A stretch of DNA of 64,000 nt from Closterium sp. NIES-65. Its lineage: Eukaryota > Streptophyta > Zygnematophyceae > Desmidiales > Closteriaceae. The stretch lies in the NCBI GenBank assembly GCA_948144175.1, contig CANXME010000532.1, positions 2,111,001 to 2,175,000 on the forward strand. The letters run 5' to 3'. The notes under the pieces were generated by a model. The model was given only the letters and a program-made list of their open reading frames with translations. It was not told where the DNA came from and searched no databases. The position numbers and the translations under genes are program-made. Positions 1 to 9,315 of the stretch are shown here, in pieces (position 1 is the first letter of the stretch; each line of letters begins with the position of its first letter).

Positions 1-2550
1 GTGAGGTACAACAATCTCATTCTTACGCCACCAGAGCTCGTGCTCCCACATGAGTTCCTTCGTGTTTCGTGGGTTCTGAAACCAGGGGTCAATCTGATAC
101 CCTGTGCGGATGCGTTTCAGAAAACCAGTGAAGGTAATCTCACTCACTCGAGCCGTTGCTAGGACACTGAAGCAAGCAGAAAATACTGCCGCATCTTCTG
201 TGTCGTCTAGCCATGTTGCTGCCCCTATCGGCTGTCTGCTGAGGGGGTCAGCCAGGTTCGTCGAACCTGCTCGATATCGAATATCGAAGGTGAACCCACT
301 AAGGAGTTCCGCCCATCGGGCTTGACGTCGAGTAAGCGTGGCTTGGGTGGCGAAATAGGTGTTTGGACAGTGATCAGTTGTAACCACAAAGTCCACACCC
401 TCCAGATAACATCGCCATGTGCGTAGCGCATGAACGACCGCCAACAGTTCTTGTTCGGACGTCGTATAGCGCTGCTCTGCCGGGGAGAGCTTTCGACTCT
501 CAAATGCCACTGGTCTCCCTTCTTGCAAGAGGACCGCCCCAATCCCAATCAATGAGGCGTCAGTAACAACCTCATAGGGTTTTGTCGGATCTGGTAAAAC
601 CAGTACCGGAGCATTGGTCAGCATTCGCTTGACCTCGTCGAATGCCTTTTGGCATTGTTGTGTCCATTGCCAAGCACTACTCTTGCGAGTGAGGGCCGTC
701 AATGGAGCAACAACGGTAGAATAATTCTGCAAAAATCGACGAAAATAGTTCGCCAGTCCTAAAAACGACCTGATTTGACCCACATCTTGTGGCACCGGCC
801 AGTTTTGGACTGCGACAACTTTCTTTGGGTCTACTTTGAGACCATCATTTCCCACGAGATGGCCAAGATATTCCAACTCGCGTTTGTAGAAATGACATTT
901 CCATAGGCGAGCATAGAACTTATGCTCTCGGAGTTTCCCTAACACCCATTTAAGGTGTCGCGTGTGCTCCTCTTCTGTCTTGGAATAAACCAAGATGTCA
1001 TCCAGATAGACTAGAACGAACTGTCCAATCGCCTCGCGAAAGACATCATTCATAGCTCTTTGAAAAGATGCAGGAGCATTGGTCAAGCCAAAGCTCAGCA
1101 CTCGCCACTGAAAATGACCAAACGGCGATCGGAAAGCCGTCTTGGGTACATCTTCTTCAGTGATGCGCAATTGGTGATACCCTTGTGCGAGGTCCAATGC
1201 GCTGAACCACTGGGCACCCTGGAGTTTGTCGAACAGGTCCTCTATTCTCGGTAGGGGATACCTGTTCTTCACCGTTATCTTGTTCAGAGCACGGTAGTCT
1301 ACGCACATGCGTAAACCTCCGCCCTTTTTGTTCACGAACAAGATCGGCGCTCCGTAAGGTGATGCGCTTGGTTCAATCCATCCCTTCCTGAGGTACTCCT
1401 CAATTTGTTGTTTAGCCTCCTCGTACTCAGCTGGACTGAGGCGATACAGAGGTCTAAACGGTGGGAGCTTTCCAGGCTCCACTGGGATGGTGTGACCGAC
1501 AGCACGGTCTGGAGGAAGGCCATCTGGGATGGGCTTAAAAACCTCTGCAAACTCGTCCGCCAGTGCTCTCATCTGAGGCGGGAAATCCTCGACCCCAGGC
1601 ATCTCGTGTTCAGCATTCTCAAGCTGTACCACAAAGAAGGTATCGGCTTGTCGAACATGCTGTCCGAACTCGTTTGCGAGCGCAAAACTCACATCGGGAC
1701 GCTCCGACGTTTGTTGTTCGTTTGTGATCAAGTCGTTAGGCACTTGCCATTGGACTGTGTCACCATTTTTTGAGAATGAGACAGTATTGTCCTGGAAATC
1801 GAGCTTGACTTCATTCGCTTGAAGCCAATCCATTCCAAGGACAAGGTCGACGCCTGCGAGAAGGGGTAAAACATACGCGCAAATTTCTTCGTGATAACCC
1901 TCAATATCCATGTTGATCCGTGTCTGCCCTTTGCTTGGGATAATGCTATCATCACCAAGGCGAATGGGGCAAGACGGTCCTTCAACGAGGATCATGCGTG
2001 CTGTGGCCCACTTTTCGTTAAAGAGGGAAACAGTTGCACCCGTGTCAACAAGGATTTTTGCGTTTTCCCCGTTCACGCTACCCGCAAGCAACAAATTTTG
2101 TTGATGCTTTGGGCGAATAGGACATGCCACAATACTCGTCGAGGGTTTGAAGTACACCTTGACGTTGTGACGAGCGCGTCCATGTGACTGAGAGTTGGTC
2201 CACCACACATGGTGTCCCTTGTCCCACGCCGCTAGGACCGGCCATCCACGAAGCGCATGGAACAATTCGCCTTTCACTGTGCGAGTCACCAACGCGATCG
2301 AAGTCAGGGGGTGCTCTTGAGTGCAACGACTCACAATCTCAATGACCGAAGGCAGAATGTCCAAGCCACAGAAAATGATTGAGAACTTATCTTGCATTGC
2401 TGCCATGGTGATGTTCTCAAGTGGGTACGATCGAGAGTAAAAAACAGAGTTTTTATTAAAAGAAGAGGCAAACAAACAAGAGATTTTGCAATCAGCAAGC
2501 TTCTCTAGCTTTAATAGATCATCATCACATAGCACATATGCCTCATCCAC
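1..2550 (-). CDS. pol: Gypsy unit 1 Pol, N-terminal ~850 residues (partial)
   Basis: This is the 5' part of the chromovirus polyprotein, cut by the window start. It corresponds to residues 1 to ~850 of the complete Pol of unit 2: a leader of ~150 residues, aspartic protease with LVDTGA near 167-172, reverse transcriptase with YLDD near 515-518, and Ty3-type RNase H with TDAS near 663 and TTDH near 724. It stops just before the integrase zinc finger. I see no in-frame stop. The first codon used is GTG at 2548-2550; the frame is open a little further upstream into the gag overlap, so Pol is probably made by frameshifting from gag rather than by its own start. The matching gag carries a stop, so this unit is unlikely to make normal Gag-Pol. 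Confidence 0.9.
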   Translation of the reverse strand, partial: MDEAYVLCDDDLLKLEKLADCKISCLFASSFNKNSVFYSRSYPLENITMAAMQDKFSIIFCGLDILPSVIEIVSRCTQEHPLTSIALVTRTVKGELFHALRGWPVLAAWDKGHHVWWTNSQSHGRARHNVKVYFKPSTSIVACPIRPKHQQNLLLAGSVNGENAKILVDTGATVSLFNEKWATARMILVEGPSCPIRLGDDSIIPSKGQTRINMDIEGYHEEICAYVLPLLAGVDLVLGMDWLQANEVKLDFQDNTVSFSKNGDTVQWQVPNDLITNEQQTSERPDVSFALANEFGQHVRQADTFFVVQLENAEHEMPGVEDFPPQMRALADEFAEVFKPIPDGLPPDRAVGHTIPVEPGKLPPFRPLYRLSPAEYEEAKQQIEEYLRKGWIEPSASPYGAPILFVNKKGGGLRMCVDYRALNKITVKNRYPLPRIEDLFDKLQGAQWFSALDLAQGYHQLRITEEDVPKTAFRSPFGHFQWRVLSFGLTNAPASFQRAMNDVFREAIGQFVLVYLDDILVYSKTEEEHTRHLKWVLGKLREHKFYARLWKCHFYKRELEYLGHLVGNDGLKVDPKKVVAVQNWPVPQDVGQIRSFLGLANYFRRFLQNYSTVVAPLTALTRKSSAWQWTQQCQKAFDEVKRMLTNAPVLVLPDPTKPYEVVTDASLIGIGAVLLQEGRPVAFESRKLSPAEQRYTTSEQELLAVVHALRTWRCYLEGVDFVVTTDHCPNTYFATQATLTRRQARWAELLSGFTFDIRYRAGSTNLADPLSRQPIGAATWLDDTEDAAVFSACFSVLATARVSEITFTGFLKRIRTGYQIDPWFQNPRNTKELMWEHELWWRKNEIVVPH

Positions 2551-2582
2551 TCGATCTACTCCTCCAACTAGGTACCCACACC

Positions 2583-4139
2583 CTAGTTGGGCTTCTGAAA
2601 ATCCTTCTTTCCAGAAGGTCCCGCGCCGCCTGGCTTCGGCTTCCCAGAGTACTTGATTGGGTTCTTGTTACGGCACTGCTTTTAGATGTGTCCAATAAAT
2701 CCACAGCCGCGACACCGCATCTTGGAGAAGTCCGGCTTGTTAGGGCCATGACCTCCCCCCCCGTTAGCCCTCTTGGCCTGCGGTCCAGGCTGGTGCTCAC
2801 GCTGCTGGAAAGGTCGCTTATTCGAACTGCCTCCGCCATTGGCGTTCTGGGGCCAGTTCCCACGACCACCGGAGCCCTCAGCACGGGGCTGCTGGTCCGC
2901 CTTTGCAGGACCATGGATATATGTGCGAATGACGGTGTCAGTTTTGATCACCTGCTCCTTCAGCTCCTTGTAAGTCGTCCAATTGGTCATGTCGCCGATC
3001 ATGTGTGCCTCTTGCAGGTTGATAGGGAGGCCTTTCATAAAGAGGTGCATCATCTCCTCCTCAGACAAGGGCTTCTGGAGCGAGCGTGCTGCGGCCTCCA
3101 ACTCGACCGCATATTCCTGCACCGGACGGTCATGACACTTGATATGCTCAAGGCGTCCGCGCAGTTCCAGGTCGGACTTCTTGACCATGAATGCCTCTTT
3201 CAGCGCGGTGCAAAACTCCGGCCACCCAAATGGTCCATGCGCCTGCTTCTTAGCACCATACACTGCCCTGCGGGCCACCTCGTCCAATGCACGAGTGGCT
3301 GCAGTGACGCGAGCCTCAGGACGCACATTCGCAAGGATCATGGTTTCATTCACCAGATCAAGCCAAGGCTGCACCTCCGTCTTGCGATGGTTAAACTCAG
3401 GCAGAGGCGCCGAGAGAGACCCAAAGGGCGAGGTCTCAGTTGGAGGTGGCTGATGCATAGCCGTCGCAGCGCCTACCGCTGGGGGTGCGGGTGGAGCGGG
3501 TGCCGACTGAGCAGCAGGAGCGGGCCTGCGCCCAGGAGGAGGTTCGTAGATACCCTCCCTCCTAAGTTTGGTCACCTGCTCATTGAGCTTGTTGAATGAT
3601 ACTTGCAGATTATTGCAAGTCTTCTGAAGCCACTCAATTTCACGGTTCTTAGTGCCCAGGCTGCGACGGAACTCAGTAACCTCCTTCATGGTAATGCTCA
3701 GTCGAGCCTCGAGGTTTTGAGTGTGTTTCTTGAGTCCATCAATGGACGTCTGCTGCTGCAGGATGGTGATATTCTGAGTTGCCACCTTAGCCTGGAGTTG
3801 GACAATCTCCTCGGAGATAGGATAAGTCGTGCCTTCACCCTCAGTGAAGTCATTTTCATCACCAGTGGCCTCCTTCCCACAGGTGTTATCCTCTTCCCCA
3901 AGGTTATCAGGGGCACCATGGTTCTCAGCTTCACCATGGTGCTCAGCTTCACCATGGTGCTCAGCTTCATCATGGTTCTCAGCTTCAAGGTCCAGGTCCA
4001 AGTCCTCAATATCATCCAATTCAATGTCAGCCATTGCCTCATCTTGATTGAGGTCAATCTCAGCAGCATTGCTCACCACCTCATTAGGTGCAGTGGGCCC
4101 TTCCTCCCTTGCCATATCCTTCTCTTGGCCAGATGCCAT
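2583..4139 (-). pseudogene. gag: Gypsy unit 1 Gag with premature TAA
   Basis: Gag of unit 1 starts at ATG 4139. It is co-linear with the 518-codon gag of unit 2, but a CAA glutamine codon has become TAA at 2682-2684, leaving 485 residues. The stop falls inside the single CCHC zinc knuckle (C-x2-C-x4-H-x4-C), after the His and before the last Cys. The shortened protein therefore keeps the acidic N-terminus, the coiled-coil-like segment and the capsid-like region but loses a complete nucleic-acid-binding knuckle. It also ends before the region where gag and pol frames overlap, so Pol could not be reached by frameshifting. Confidence 0.9.
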
Positions 4140-4611
4140 AAGGATTAAGGGAGCTTGTAAGATCTGGGTTGATTCTGTTAAAGTCTTTTTACCACCTCAA
4201 TGGTAAAGCAAGAAATTCTTATAAAAGAAATTTCTTCTACAGAATAATCCAAGTTACCCAAGGTAACAGATTTGTTGTCAAGCACTCCCAATCACCTAAG
4301 TGAAAGGGCAGGGTCTATCCAAATCTCAATGAAGAGAACTTGTATAACCCTCAACAAATCCTCCAGATCTAAGTTTATACTCCACTACTCAACAGTAGAG
4401 AGTCTTCCACCAAAAGGTGGGCAAGAGAGATAAAAATCTCTCTTCTTAGCTTGAAATTGCAGTTGTAGATCTTGTAGATCTTGAACTCTTCAAGCTTCCA
4501 GATCTTGAGTATTCTCTTTAAAGAGAAATCACAACTCTAAGATCTATAAAAAAAAATCTCTAGGGGCAAAATCCCCACTAGGCTTAGGATAACCCTAGCT
4601 CTAGATACCAA
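4140..4611 (-). other. Gypsy unit 1 untranslated leader with primer-binding site
   Basis: This 472-bp stretch lies between the LTR at 4612 and the gag start. On the minus strand the LTR end is followed by one T and then TGGTATCTAGAGC (4598-4610). This matches the 3' end of plant initiator-Met tRNA (TGGTATCAGAGC) apart from one inserted base. No ORF is convincing in the rest of the leader. Confidence 0.8.
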
Positions 4612-5331
4612 TGTAACAACCACGGCCCTTATAACAACGGGCAACCGTGTGTTAAATATAAAATCCTCCTTGACAACTTATATAAAATCAAGATACAAGG
4701 CTTGAAAGAATCTAGCTAATCCCACCAAGGGATAACCAAGCCTTAAGCTAAGCTTGAAAGATCTTGAGGAGAGAAGTTGTAGTTGCTGATGAAGCCTTAG
4801 CAAATAGAGAGCTTCTTGTAGAACTTGTTCTTAGGAAATCACAATCCTAATTGTGTAGGTCAGCTTGTTAGGAGAATCCAAGAACTTAGAGAAATCCCAT
4901 TTCCAAGTTAGATTGTTGGAGTTGGGAAGTGGGAATGGGCCTTGGAAGCTCCAACCCCTTCCACAATACCCCTTGGGGCTCTTCCCAACCATGGCTTCCA
5001 TGGTTGGGGAGCTAGGAGGCTTGGAGCCTAGGTGGCACATTTGTTTGGTTGGGAAAACCCAACTTAATTGTGTTGTATGGTTGTTTTGTGTTTGGTTGGA
5101 TTGTAACCACAACTGGCACAATTTGATTGGTTGGGAATCCAACCTTTCCAATCTTCACTTTGATGGGTTGGAAGTTTCCAAGCCTCAAGGTTGAGGTTTG
5201 GAACAACCCAAACCAACCTTCCCCTCCAACTCAACCTCTCCGTTTCCCATCGCGTCATTTCCCATCGAGCATTCTCTCGATGTTGACTTAGGAAACTAGA
5301 GGTAGCTAGGCAGGGTAGGTCATGCGTTACA
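4612..5331 (-). repeat. Chromovirus LTR shared by units 1 and 2 (720 bp)
   Basis: The LTR begins TGTAAC and ends GTTACA, a 6-bp terminal inverted repeat with canonical TG...CA ends. It is both the 3' LTR of unit 2 and the 5' LTR of unit 1. It contains a perfect 11-bp inverted repeat with a 3-nt loop (4984-4994 and 4998-5008, CCCAACCATGG arms). It also contains a TATA-like motif on the minus strand at 4678-4684. The terminal TAA of unit 2 Pol (5327-5329) lies inside this LTR. Confidence 0.93.
4678..4684 (-). promoter_or_regulatory. TATA-like motif in the LTR
   Basis: On the minus strand this reads TATATAAG, about 70 nt before the U5 end of the LTR. It is a plausible TATA box for transcription into gag of unit 1. 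The same motif is present in the LTRs at 25557 and 32286 but not in the one at 11345. A second AT-rich stretch (TTTTATATTTAAC) a few bases further on is an alternative. Confidence 0.35.
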
Positions 5332-8300
5332 CTCCTCCCCCCCTAGGTGGCAACGTCCCCGTTGCCTTAGGGTGCTTTTGAGGACGAGCGCTTCGAGCAC
5401 GCCGTGTTACATTACGACCAGGGTCAACACCCTCCATTGGCTGTGCGGCGGCTCGTCGAGCCATGTCTGTCATGTATGACTGAACTGCAGTTTCAGTCAA
5501 ATGCTCTTCTGGCTCCCATGAGTTGTGTTCAGGCCCGTAGCCTTTCCACTTGATGAGGAACTCTCGTACTGTTTTGCGGCCGCGCTGTCGATCACGATGC
5601 ATCAGCACTCGTTCGACTTCATAAAACAGTTCCTCCCCCAGGACGATTGTTGGTGGCGGTAAGTACTTGCCTTCTGCAACGTACTTGTTCAACAGAGACA
5701 CATGGAAGACGTTGTGAATCTGTAAAGTGTCAGGTAGCTTAAGCTTGTAAGCTACCACACCAACGCGCCTGATCACCTCGAAGGGCCCAATCCATCGAGG
5801 GAACAGCTTTCGTGCTCCAGGGATTTTGAGACGAATGTTCTTCGTGCTCAACAAAACTTTGTCTCCAACCTCAAACGAGACTTCCCGGCGTTTCATGTCG
5901 GCGTAAGACTTTTGTCGCTGCTGAGAGAGTTGTAGCCAATGGCGAGCAGACTTAAGCGCTTCTTGCTGCTTGCCAACAAAGTCTTTAGCGGCTGGAATTT
6001 TCAATCCTCCGATCCCATGCGTAGCAGGCGTTGTGGGATGCCGACCATAGTTCAGAATGAAAGGTTTCTCACGTGTACCTTCATGAACTGAATTGTTCAC
6101 TGCGAATTCAACGACAGGCAACAACTCGTCCCAATCATCCTGAGTTGGACCAATAAATGAACGAAGCATCTGCTCAAGTGTCCGGTTTGTTCGTTCCGTC
6201 TGCCCATCGGTTTGTGGGTGGAACGCCGATGACAACTTAAGCTTCGTTCCTAGTGTCCGTGTGACTTCTTGCCAGAACCGGCTTGTGAAGCGCGGATCCC
6301 GGTCGGACACCAATACACGTGGTAACCCGTGTAAGCGGAAAACGTGCGCCACAAACAATTTGGCCGTATCTTCCGCAGATACGTCAGTTGTCGTAGCCAC
6401 GAAATGCACCATTTTTGTCAGACGATCCACAAACACTAGGATCGCTGTATGGCCATCGCGAGACTTGGGAAGATCCGTGATAAAATCCAAGGATACGCTC
6501 TCCCAAGGTTCATTCGGGATCTCGAGTGGTTGAAGCAAACCACCAGGCTTCTTTGTGTCCGTTTTATTTCGTGCGCATGCATCGCATCGCGCCACGAATT
6601 GTTGGACCTCAGTGCCCAATCCCGGCCACCAGTACACATCACTCAAGGCCCACCTCGTCTTCTTGACCCCTAGGTGTCCTCCGTACTTAGCGGCATGTAT
6701 TTCTTCCAGAATATCATTCCGCAGGTTACCCACGTGAGGTACAACAATCTCATTCTTACGCCACCAGAGCTCGTGCTCCCACATGAGTTCCTTCGTGTTT
6801 CGTGGGTTCTGAAACCAGGGGTCAATCTGATACCCTGTGCGGATGCGTTTCAGAAAACCAGTGAAGGTAATCTCACTCACTCGAGCCGTTGCTAGGACAC
6901 TGAAGCAAGCAGAAAATACTGCCGCATCTTCTGTGTCGTCTAGCCATGTTGCTGCCCCTATCGGCTGTCTGCTGAGGGGGTCAGCCAGGTTCGTCGAACC
7001 TGCTCGATATCGAATATCGAAGGTGAACCCACTAAGGAGTTCCGCCCATCGGGCTTGACGTCGAGTAAGCGTGGCTTGGGTGGCGAAATAGGTGTTTGGA
7101 CAGTGATCAGTTGTAACCACAAAGTCCACACCCTCCAGATAACATCGCCATGTGCGTAGCGCATGAACGACCGCCAACAGTTCTTGTTCGGACGTCGTAT
7201 AGCGCTGCTCTGCCGGGGAGAGCTTTCGACTCTCAAATGCCACTGGTCTCCCTTCTTGCAAGAGGACCGCCCCAATCCCAATCAATGAGGCGTCAGTAAC
7301 AACCTCATAGGGTTTTGTCGGATCTGGTAAAACCAGTACCGGAGCATTGGTCAGCATTCGCTTGACCTCGTCGAATGCCTTTTGGCATTGTTGTGTCCAT
7401 TGCCAAGCACTACTCTTGCGAGTGAGGGCCGTCAATGGAGCAACAACGGTAGAATAATTCTGCAAAAATCGACGAAAATAGTTCGCCAGTCCTAAAAACG
7501 ACCTGATTTGACCCACATCTTGTGGCACCGGCCAGTTTTGGACTGCGACAACTTTCTTTGGGTCTACTTTGAGACCATCATTTCCCACGAGATGGCCAAG
7601 ATATTCCAACTCGCGTTTGTAGAAATGACATTTCCATAGGCGAGCATAGAACTTATGCTCTCGGAGTTTCCCTAACACCCATTTAAGGTGTCGCGTGTGC
7701 TCCTCTTCTGTCTTGGAATAAACCAAGATGTCATCCAGATAGACTAGAACGAACTGTCCAATCGCCTCGCGAAAGACATCATTCATAGCTCTTTGAAAAG
7801 ATGCAGGAGCATTGGTCAAGCCAAAGCTCAGCACTCGCCACTGAAAATGACCAAACGGCGATCGGAAAGCCGTCTTGGGTACATCTTCTTCAGTGATGCG
7901 CAATTGGTGATACCCTTGTGCGAGGTCCAATGCGCTGAACCACTGGGCACCCTGGAGTTTGTCGAACAGGTCCTCTATTCTCGGTAGGGGATACCTGTTC
8001 TTCACCGTTATCTTGTTCAGAGCACGGTAGTCTACGCACATGCGTAAACCTCCGCCCTTTTTGTTCACAAACAAGATCGGCGCTCCGTAAGGTGATGCGC
8101 TTGGTTCAATCCATCCCTTCCTGAGGTACTCCTCAATTTGTTGTTTAGCCTCCTCGTACTCAGCTGGACTGAGGCGATACAGAGGTCTAAACGGTGGGAG
8201 CTTTCCAGGCTCCACTGGGATGGTGTGACCGACAGCACGGTCTGGAGGAAGGCCATCTGGGATGGGCTTAAAAACCTCTGCAAACTCGTCCGCCAGTGCT

Positions 8301-9283
8301 CTCATCTGAGGCGGGAAATCCTCGACCCCAGGCATCTCGTGTTCAGCATTCTCAAGCTGTACCACAAAGAAGGTATCGGCTTGTCGAACATGCTGTCCGA
8401 ACTCGTTTGCGAGCGCAAAACTCACATCGGGACGCTCCGACGTTTGTTGTTCGTTTGTGATCAAGTCGTTAGGCACTTGCCATTGGACTGTGTCACCATT
8501 TTTTGAGAATGAGACAGTATTGTCCTGGAAATCGAGCTTGACTTCATTCGCTCGAAGCCAATCCATTCCAAGGACAAGGTCGACGCCTGCGAGAAGGGGT
8601 AAAACATACGCGCAAATTTCTTCGTGATAACCCTCAATATCCATGTTGATCCGTGTCTGCCCTTTGCTTGGGATAATGCTATCATCACCAAGGCGAATGG
8701 GGCAAGACGGTCCTTCAACGAGGATCATGCGTGCTGTGGCCCACTTTTCGTTAAAGAGGGAAACAGTTGCACCCGTGTCAACAAGGATTTTTGCGTTTTC
8801 CCCGTTCACGCTACCCGCAAGCAACAAATTTTGTTGATGCTTTGGGCGAATAGGACATGCCACAATACTCGTCGAGGGTTTGAAGTACACCTTGACGTTG
8901 TGACGAGCGCGTCCATGTGACTGAGATTTGGTCCACCACACATGGTGTCCCTTGTCCCACGCCGCTAGGACCGGCCATCCACGAAGCGCATGGAACAATT
9001 CGCCTTTCACTGTGCGAGTCACCAACGCGATCGAAGTCAGGGGGTGCTCTTGAGTGCAACGACTCACAATCTCAATGACCGAAGGCAGAATGTCCAAGCC
9101 ACAGAAAATGATTGAGAACTTATCTTGCATTGCTGCCATGGTGATGTTCTCAAGTGGGTACGATCGAGAGTAAAAAACAGAGTTTTTATTAAAAGAAGAG
9201 GCAAACAAACAAGAGATTTTGCAATCAGCAAGCTTCTCTAGCTTTAATAGATCATCATCACATAGCACATATGCCTCATCCAC
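5327..9283 (-). CDS. pol: Gypsy unit 2 Pol polyprotein, complete (chromovirus)
   Basis: This is a 1318-codon polyprotein of a Ty3/gypsy chromovirus. Domains in order: N-terminal extension; aspartic protease (LVDTGA 167-172); reverse transcriptase (YLDD 515-518); RNase H (TDAS ~663, SEQELLAVV ~698, TTDH ~724); integrase zinc finger (H863, H870, C900, C903); integrase core with D933, D994 and E1030, the last two 35 residues apart (D-D-35-E); GPF motif ~1166; and a C-terminal chromodomain ~1221-1262 with WKGYG and NSWEP signatures, expected to bind modified histone tails and bias integration to heterochromatin. The first codon taken here is GTG (9281-9283), but the frame is open back to ~9400, overlapping gag in the -1 frame. 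The last residues are encoded by the polypurine tract, and the stop TAA lies inside the LTR. No break is visible. Confidence 0.95.
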   Translation of the reverse strand: MDEAYVLCDDDLLKLEKLADCKISCLFASSFNKNSVFYSRSYPLENITMAAMQDKFSIIFCGLDILPSVIEIVSRCTQEHPLTSIALVTRTVKGELFHALRGWPVLAAWDKGHHVWWTKSQSHGRARHNVKVYFKPSTSIVACPIRPKHQQNLLLAGSVNGENAKILVDTGATVSLFNEKWATARMILVEGPSCPIRLGDDSIIPSKGQTRINMDIEGYHEEICAYVLPLLAGVDLVLGMDWLRANEVKLDFQDNTVSFSKNGDTVQWQVPNDLITNEQQTSERPDVSFALANEFGQHVRQADTFFVVQLENAEHEMPGVEDFPPQMRALADEFAEVFKPIPDGLPPDRAVGHTIPVEPGKLPPFRPLYRLSPAEYEEAKQQIEEYLRKGWIEPSASPYGAPILFVNKKGGGLRMCVDYRALNKITVKNRYPLPRIEDLFDKLQGAQWFSALDLAQGYHQLRITEEDVPKTAFRSPFGHFQWRVLSFGLTNAPASFQRAMNDVFREAIGQFVLVYLDDILVYSKTEEEHTRHLKWVLGKLREHKFYARLWKCHFYKRELEYLGHLVGNDGLKVDPKKVVAVQNWPVPQDVGQIRSFLGLANYFRRFLQNYSTVVAPLTALTRKSSAWQWTQQCQKAFDEVKRMLTNAPVLVLPDPTKPYEVVTDASLIGIGAVLLQEGRPVAFESRKLSPAEQRYTTSEQELLAVVHALRTWRCYLEGVDFVVTTDHCPNTYFATQATLTRRQARWAELLSGFTFDIRYRAGSTNLADPLSRQPIGAATWLDDTEDAAVFSACFSVLATARVSEITFTGFLKRIRTGYQIDPWFQNPRNTKELMWEHELWWRKNEIVVPHVGNLRNDILEEIHAAKYGGHLGVKKTRWALSDVYWWPGLGTEVQQFVARCDACARNKTDTKKPGGLLQPLEIPNEPWESVSLDFITDLPKSRDGHTAILVFVDRLTKMVHFVATTTDVSAEDTAKLFVAHVFRLHGLPRVLVSDRDPRFTSRFWQEVTRTLGTKLKLSSAFHPQTDGQTERTNRTLEQMLRSFIGPTQDDWDELLPVVEFAVNNSVHEGTREKPFILNYGRHPTTPATHGIGGLKIPAAKDFVGKQQEALKSARHWLQLSQQRQKSYADMKRREVSFEVGDKVLLSTKNIRLKIPGARKLFPRWIGPFEVIRRVGVVAYKLKLPDTLQIHNVFHVSLLNKYVAEGKYLPPPTIVLGEELFYEVERVLMHRDRQRGRKTVREFLIKWKGYGPEHNSWEPEEHLTETAVQSYMTDMARRAAAQPMEGVDPGRNVTRRARSARPQKHPKATGTLPPRGGGV
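5332..5344 (-). promoter_or_regulatory. Polypurine tract of gypsy unit 2
   Basis: On the minus strand AGGGGGGGAGGAG directly abuts the TGTAAC start of the 3' LTR, which is the position of the plus-strand primer for reverse transcription. The tract is also translated as the C-terminal R-G-G-G of Pol. The same tract is present before the LTRs at 11345 and 25557. Confidence 0.85.
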
Positions 9284-9315
9284 TCGATCTACTCCTCCAA
9301 CTAGGTACCCACACC

